This document shows positions 40,903 to 42,996 of a stretch of 42,996 nucleotides of DNA, piece by piece. Within the stretch, counting starts at the first letter, position 1. The number at the start of each line of letters is the position of its first letter. A program made the translations under genes and the position numbers. Below the pieces are notes generated by a model. That model did no database searches, was not told the DNA's origin, and saw only the letters and a program-made list of their open reading frames with translations. The stretch comes from JAVVXB01 sp036651815 (GTDB lineage Bacteria > Bacillota > Clostridia > Christensenellales > CAG-138), in assembly GCA_036651815.1 (NCBI GenBank), contig JAVVXB010000025.1:1-42996 (forward strand). The letters are read 5' to 3'.

Positions 40903-41529
40903 TTACTTCACGGTGCTCTTCACGGCGACCACGCTGCCCTTGGGGCCGGGGATGGCGCCCTTGATGAGGAGCAGGTTCCGTTCGGCGTCTACGCGTACGA
41001 CTTCAAGATTCTGCACGGTGACGGTTTCGTTGCCCAGATGGCCGGGCAGGTTCTTGGTCTTGAACACGCGGGAGGGGCTGGAGCATGCGCTCATGGCGCC
41101 AGCAACACGATAGCTGTGGGAACCGTGGGTCTTGCGGCCGCGGGACTGATTCCAGCGCTTGATCGAGCCGGCAAAGCCCTTGCCCTTGCTCTTGCCAGAG
41201 ATATCGACTTTGTCGCCCTCAGCAAACACATCCGCCTTGATGATCTGACCGACTTCATAAGAAGCCACGTCGTCGAGCTTGAACTCTCTTAGATAACGGA
41301 GGGGCTTCACACCAGCCTTGGCACAGTGACCCTTCTCCGGCTTGTTGATGAGCTTTTCGCGTGCTTCGCAAAATCCCACCTGCACGGCTTCATAGCCGTC
41401 GGTACCTTCGGTTTTCTTCTGGATAACGGGGCAGGGACCGGCTTCTATGACTGTCACTGGGATCATGGTACCGTCAGAACGGAACATCTGCGTCATACCG
41501 ACCTTTTTGCCCAAAATGGCTTTCTTCAT
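40903..41529 (-). CDS. rplC: Ribosomal protein L3
   Basis: 208 residues. MKKAILGKKVGMTQMFRSDG at the start and KGFAGSIKRWNQSRGRKTHG with SHSYRVAGAMS in the loop that reaches the peptidyl-transferase centre. L3 is one of two proteins that start 50S assembly. Confidence 0.98.
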   Translation of the reverse strand: MKKAILGKKVGMTQMFRSDGTMIPVTVIEAGPCPVIQKKTEGTDGYEAVQVGFCEAREKLINKPEKGHCAKAGVKPLRYLREFKLDDVASYEVGQIIKADVFAEGDKVDISGKSKGKGFAGSIKRWNQSRGRKTHGSHSYRVAGAMSACSSPSRVFKTKNLPGHLGNETVTVQNLEVVRVDAERNLLLIKGAIPGPKGSVVAVKSTVK

Positions 41530-41545
41530 GGTTTACCTCCGATGT

Positions 41546-41851
41546 TTACAGTTTGATCTCGATGTCGACACCGGCGGGCAGATCAAGCTTCATGAGCGCG
41601 TCAACGGTTTTGCTGGACGGCTGCAGGATGTCGATCAGGCGCTTATGGGTGCGCATCTCGAATTGCTCACGGGAATCTTTATATTTATGGGTTGCGCGGA
41701 GAACTGTAACGATCTCCTTTTCCGTGGGCAGGGGGATGGGGCCGCTCACCTGAGCGCCCGTTCTCTTGGCGGTATCGACGATCTTCTCGGCGCTTTGGTC
41801 GATCAGACTGTTTTCATACGCTTTGAGCTTAATGCGGATTCTGTTTGCCAT
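41546..41851 (-). CDS. rpsJ: Ribosomal protein S10
   Basis: 101 residues from ATG 41851, preceded by AAGGAGG (9-10 nt). IRIKLKAYENSLIDQSAEKI, GAQVSGPIPLPTEKEI and HKRLIDILQPSSKTVDALMK are standard. S10 is in the 30S head and also binds NusB in antitermination. It is the first gene of the operon; the tuf and fusA genes that often precede it are not present in this window. Confidence 0.98.
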   Translation of the reverse strand: MANRIRIKLKAYENSLIDQSAEKIVDTAKRTGAQVSGPIPLPTEKEIVTVLRATHKYKDSREQFEMRTHKRLIDILQPSSKTVDALMKLDLPAGVDIEIKL

Positions 41852-42102
41852 ATTCTTAGTATCCTCCTTCGTTTCTTGGACAGTACACAAGGCCGTGTGT
41901 TTCCCTCTTCATAAGGCATGCGCGGCTTTTCAGCCGACGCTCTGCTGTTTTTGGGGACGGCACGATTGTTCCTCATGCCTCGTCCTCGCCCAAGCAATGG
42001 GGCGTTCGGTCTGAACGAAAATTACCCGGATGGCAGTACCGGCAACCTCCCGTTCATCCCATGTTCACACCACAAAGTTACCTCTGCGACGCGAACATGT
42101 CT
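41852..42102 (-). promoter_or_regulatory. Long structured leader of the S10 operon
   Basis: About 245 nt lie between the predicted +1 (near 42096) and the rpsJ ATG. On the minus strand CGGCT-GAAA-AGCCG, extended by GCG/CGC around a bulged T (41920-41940), is a strong GNRA-loop hairpin. A second one, ACACA-CGGCCT-TGTGT (41885-41900), lies nearer the start. No T-run follows either. The place fits a ribosomal-protein (L4-type) autoregulatory leader, but the known consensus was not matched. Confidence 0.45.
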
Positions 42103-42131
42103 ATTCTACAGTAACGTTTCTCGGATTGCAA
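42103..42131 (-). promoter_or_regulatory. Promoter of the S10-spc-alpha operon
   Basis: Minus strand TTGCAA (42126-42131), 17-bp spacer, TAGAAT (42103-42108): four of six and five of six matches with ideal spacing. An A/T-rich block (AAAAAAAAG type) lies just upstream and may act as an UP element. Confidence 0.7.
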
Positions 42132-42474
42132 GACTTTTTTTTGCAGAAACAAAAATAAGCGACTCCGACCTTTTTTCATGTTTTGCATGCATGATGAGCA
42201 GGGCTTCCTGCAAAATTGGCTGGAAACGTGACGCTTCCCATCAGCAGTGAGCTGCGCCCCTTTCGGCACGTCATAGCCGCCCCATTTTGAGGTATCCGGA
42301 TGCATGCGTCCCGGCTACGATTCCATCTGCTTATTTATGCTTCCCTATTATATAGCTTATATAGCGCGATTGTATTGCTTTATCTGTTTTGAAGCGGATT
42401 CGTCCCGTTCCGGTAAGATCAGTCGCTTAGCGGCAATGCATCAATCGATGGGCAATAGCGTGCAGACAGAAAGG
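42132..42474. other. Non-coding stretch upstream of the S10 operon
   Basis: About 340 bases with no credible gene on either strand. It could hold a short plus-strand transcript ending at the terminator at 42475-42505, but no clear plus-strand promoter was found. Confidence 0.4.
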
Positions 42475-42505
42475 AAGCCCTGGCGTGTACATACCAGGGC
42501 TTTTT
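42475..42505 (+). terminator. Plus-strand rho-independent terminator without an upstream gene
   Basis: AAGCCCTGG (42475-42483 region), 10-base loop, CCAGGGCTT, then TTTT on the plus strand. No plus-strand gene precedes it. Read on the minus strand the stem is followed by CCTTTCTG, so it may also serve the permease gene at 42638. Confidence 0.75.
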
Positions 42506-42637
42506 GCCCATTTTTGTGCCTCACCGTTCGAAGGCACAGCCGAACTGCTCGGATACAGGAAATGAGAGCATTCGGATTTGTAAGGTTCTGCGTCATCAGG
42601 TTAGAATAGGCGCAGGGGCGGCAATGCGCCAGACTGT

Positions 42638-42996
42638 CTATTCCGCCTCCCGTAACCTTTCCACAATGCTGTCACGGTGCAGGCTGCGGCCGGTGCAATC
42701 GGGCACCAAAACGGAGAGGGCGGCTAAAATAGGCAGACACAAAAGAGACGGTAGGACGGTGAAATGCAGGCTCATATATAAGCCACCGCCTGTTAATCCC
42801 TCAATGGCTAGATACCCGAGCACGCTGCCCACGCTCAAGGCAAACACGGCGGTAAAGACGGTATAGATCAGCCCCTCAAAAATGAGCATGGTTTGGGTTT
42901 GTCTGCCCGTCATGCCAATGCTTTGCAGCATGGCAAGCTCCCGGCGTCTCGACACGATGGAGGTGACCACGGTGTTGATGAAATTCATCACGCCGA
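42638..42996 (-). CDS. FtsX-type ABC transporter permease, C-terminal part
   Basis: The frame continues beyond the right edge; about 119 C-terminal residues are visible. VMNFINTVVTSIVSRRRELA followed by MLQSIGMTGRQ is the cytoplasmic coupling segment shared by MacB/FtsX-type permeases, and two hydrophobic helices (about residues 40-62 and 78-96 of the visible part) follow. Such permeases pair with an ATPase, often for antimicrobial-peptide export or sensing or lipoprotein release; the partner would lie outside the window. The end reads LREAE. Confidence 0.88.
   Translation of the reverse strand, partial: GVMNFINTVVTSIVSRRRELAMLQSIGMTGRQTQTMLIFEGLIYTVFTAVFALSVGSVLGYLAIEGLTGGGLYMSLHFTVLPSLLCLPILAALSVLVPDCTGRSLHRDSIVERLREAE

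Overview
The window looks like a chromosomal segment of an anaerobic, low-to-mid GC Firmicute of class Clostridia. The evidence is the full S10-spc-alpha ribosomal order with the Gram-positive insertion adk-map-KOW protein-infA-rpmJ, zinc-type S14, S4 and L36, strong AGGAGG ribosome-binding sites, a Noc-type ParB homologue, and CotH/lamin-tail and PQQ-propeller surface proteins. The family cannot be fixed from sequence reading alone.

Layout. (1) 1-3025 is an AT-richer accessory patch: a VOC-fold protein cut by the window edge, a membrane-anchored XRE regulator with a palindrome over its predicted transcription start, a tRNA-Pro(GGG) with its terminator, then about 1.7 kb of broken gene remnants and a truncated transposase. 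(2) 3026-10464 is a minus-strand cluster behind a near-consensus sigma-A promoter: a polyprenyl glycosylphosphotransferase, a sugar aminotransferase, RfbA and RfbB (together a route to a dTDP-4-amino-4,6-dideoxyhexose and a lipid-linked glycan start), followed by a beta-CASP RNase-like protein and an M20 amidohydrolase. (3) 10474-14870 holds a hypothetical gene whose promoter predicts a leaderless mRNA, divergent from a ModE-like regulator and dapF; a non-coding stretch with three degenerate repeats; a double-domain class II aldolase whose second half has lost its active site; and noc. (4) 15067-25770 holds two tandem paralogous membrane-anchored PQQ-propeller proteins, an SDR epimerase, a double-OB SSB-like protein and a 1114-residue lipoprotein with four lamin-tail domains plus CotH kinase. 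(5) 25775-42131 is the ribosomal protein super-operon, all on the minus strand, from rpsJ down to rplQ, with promoter, 250-nt leader and terminator visible. (6) 42132-42996 is non-coding sequence with an orphan plus-strand terminator and the end of an FtsX-type ABC permease.

The most unusual single object is ribosomal protein L5 (rplE). It carries an in-frame N-terminal extension of about 143 residues made of Lys/Ala/Glu/Val-rich repeats, with no aromatic residue, Cys or His, and with its own strong ribosome-binding site and GTG start. Other points worth a look are the double-domain aldolase with a dead second half, the double-OB SSB-like protein, a promoter that places +1 on the start codon, and a terminator-like hairpin in the leader of the larger PQQ-propeller gene.
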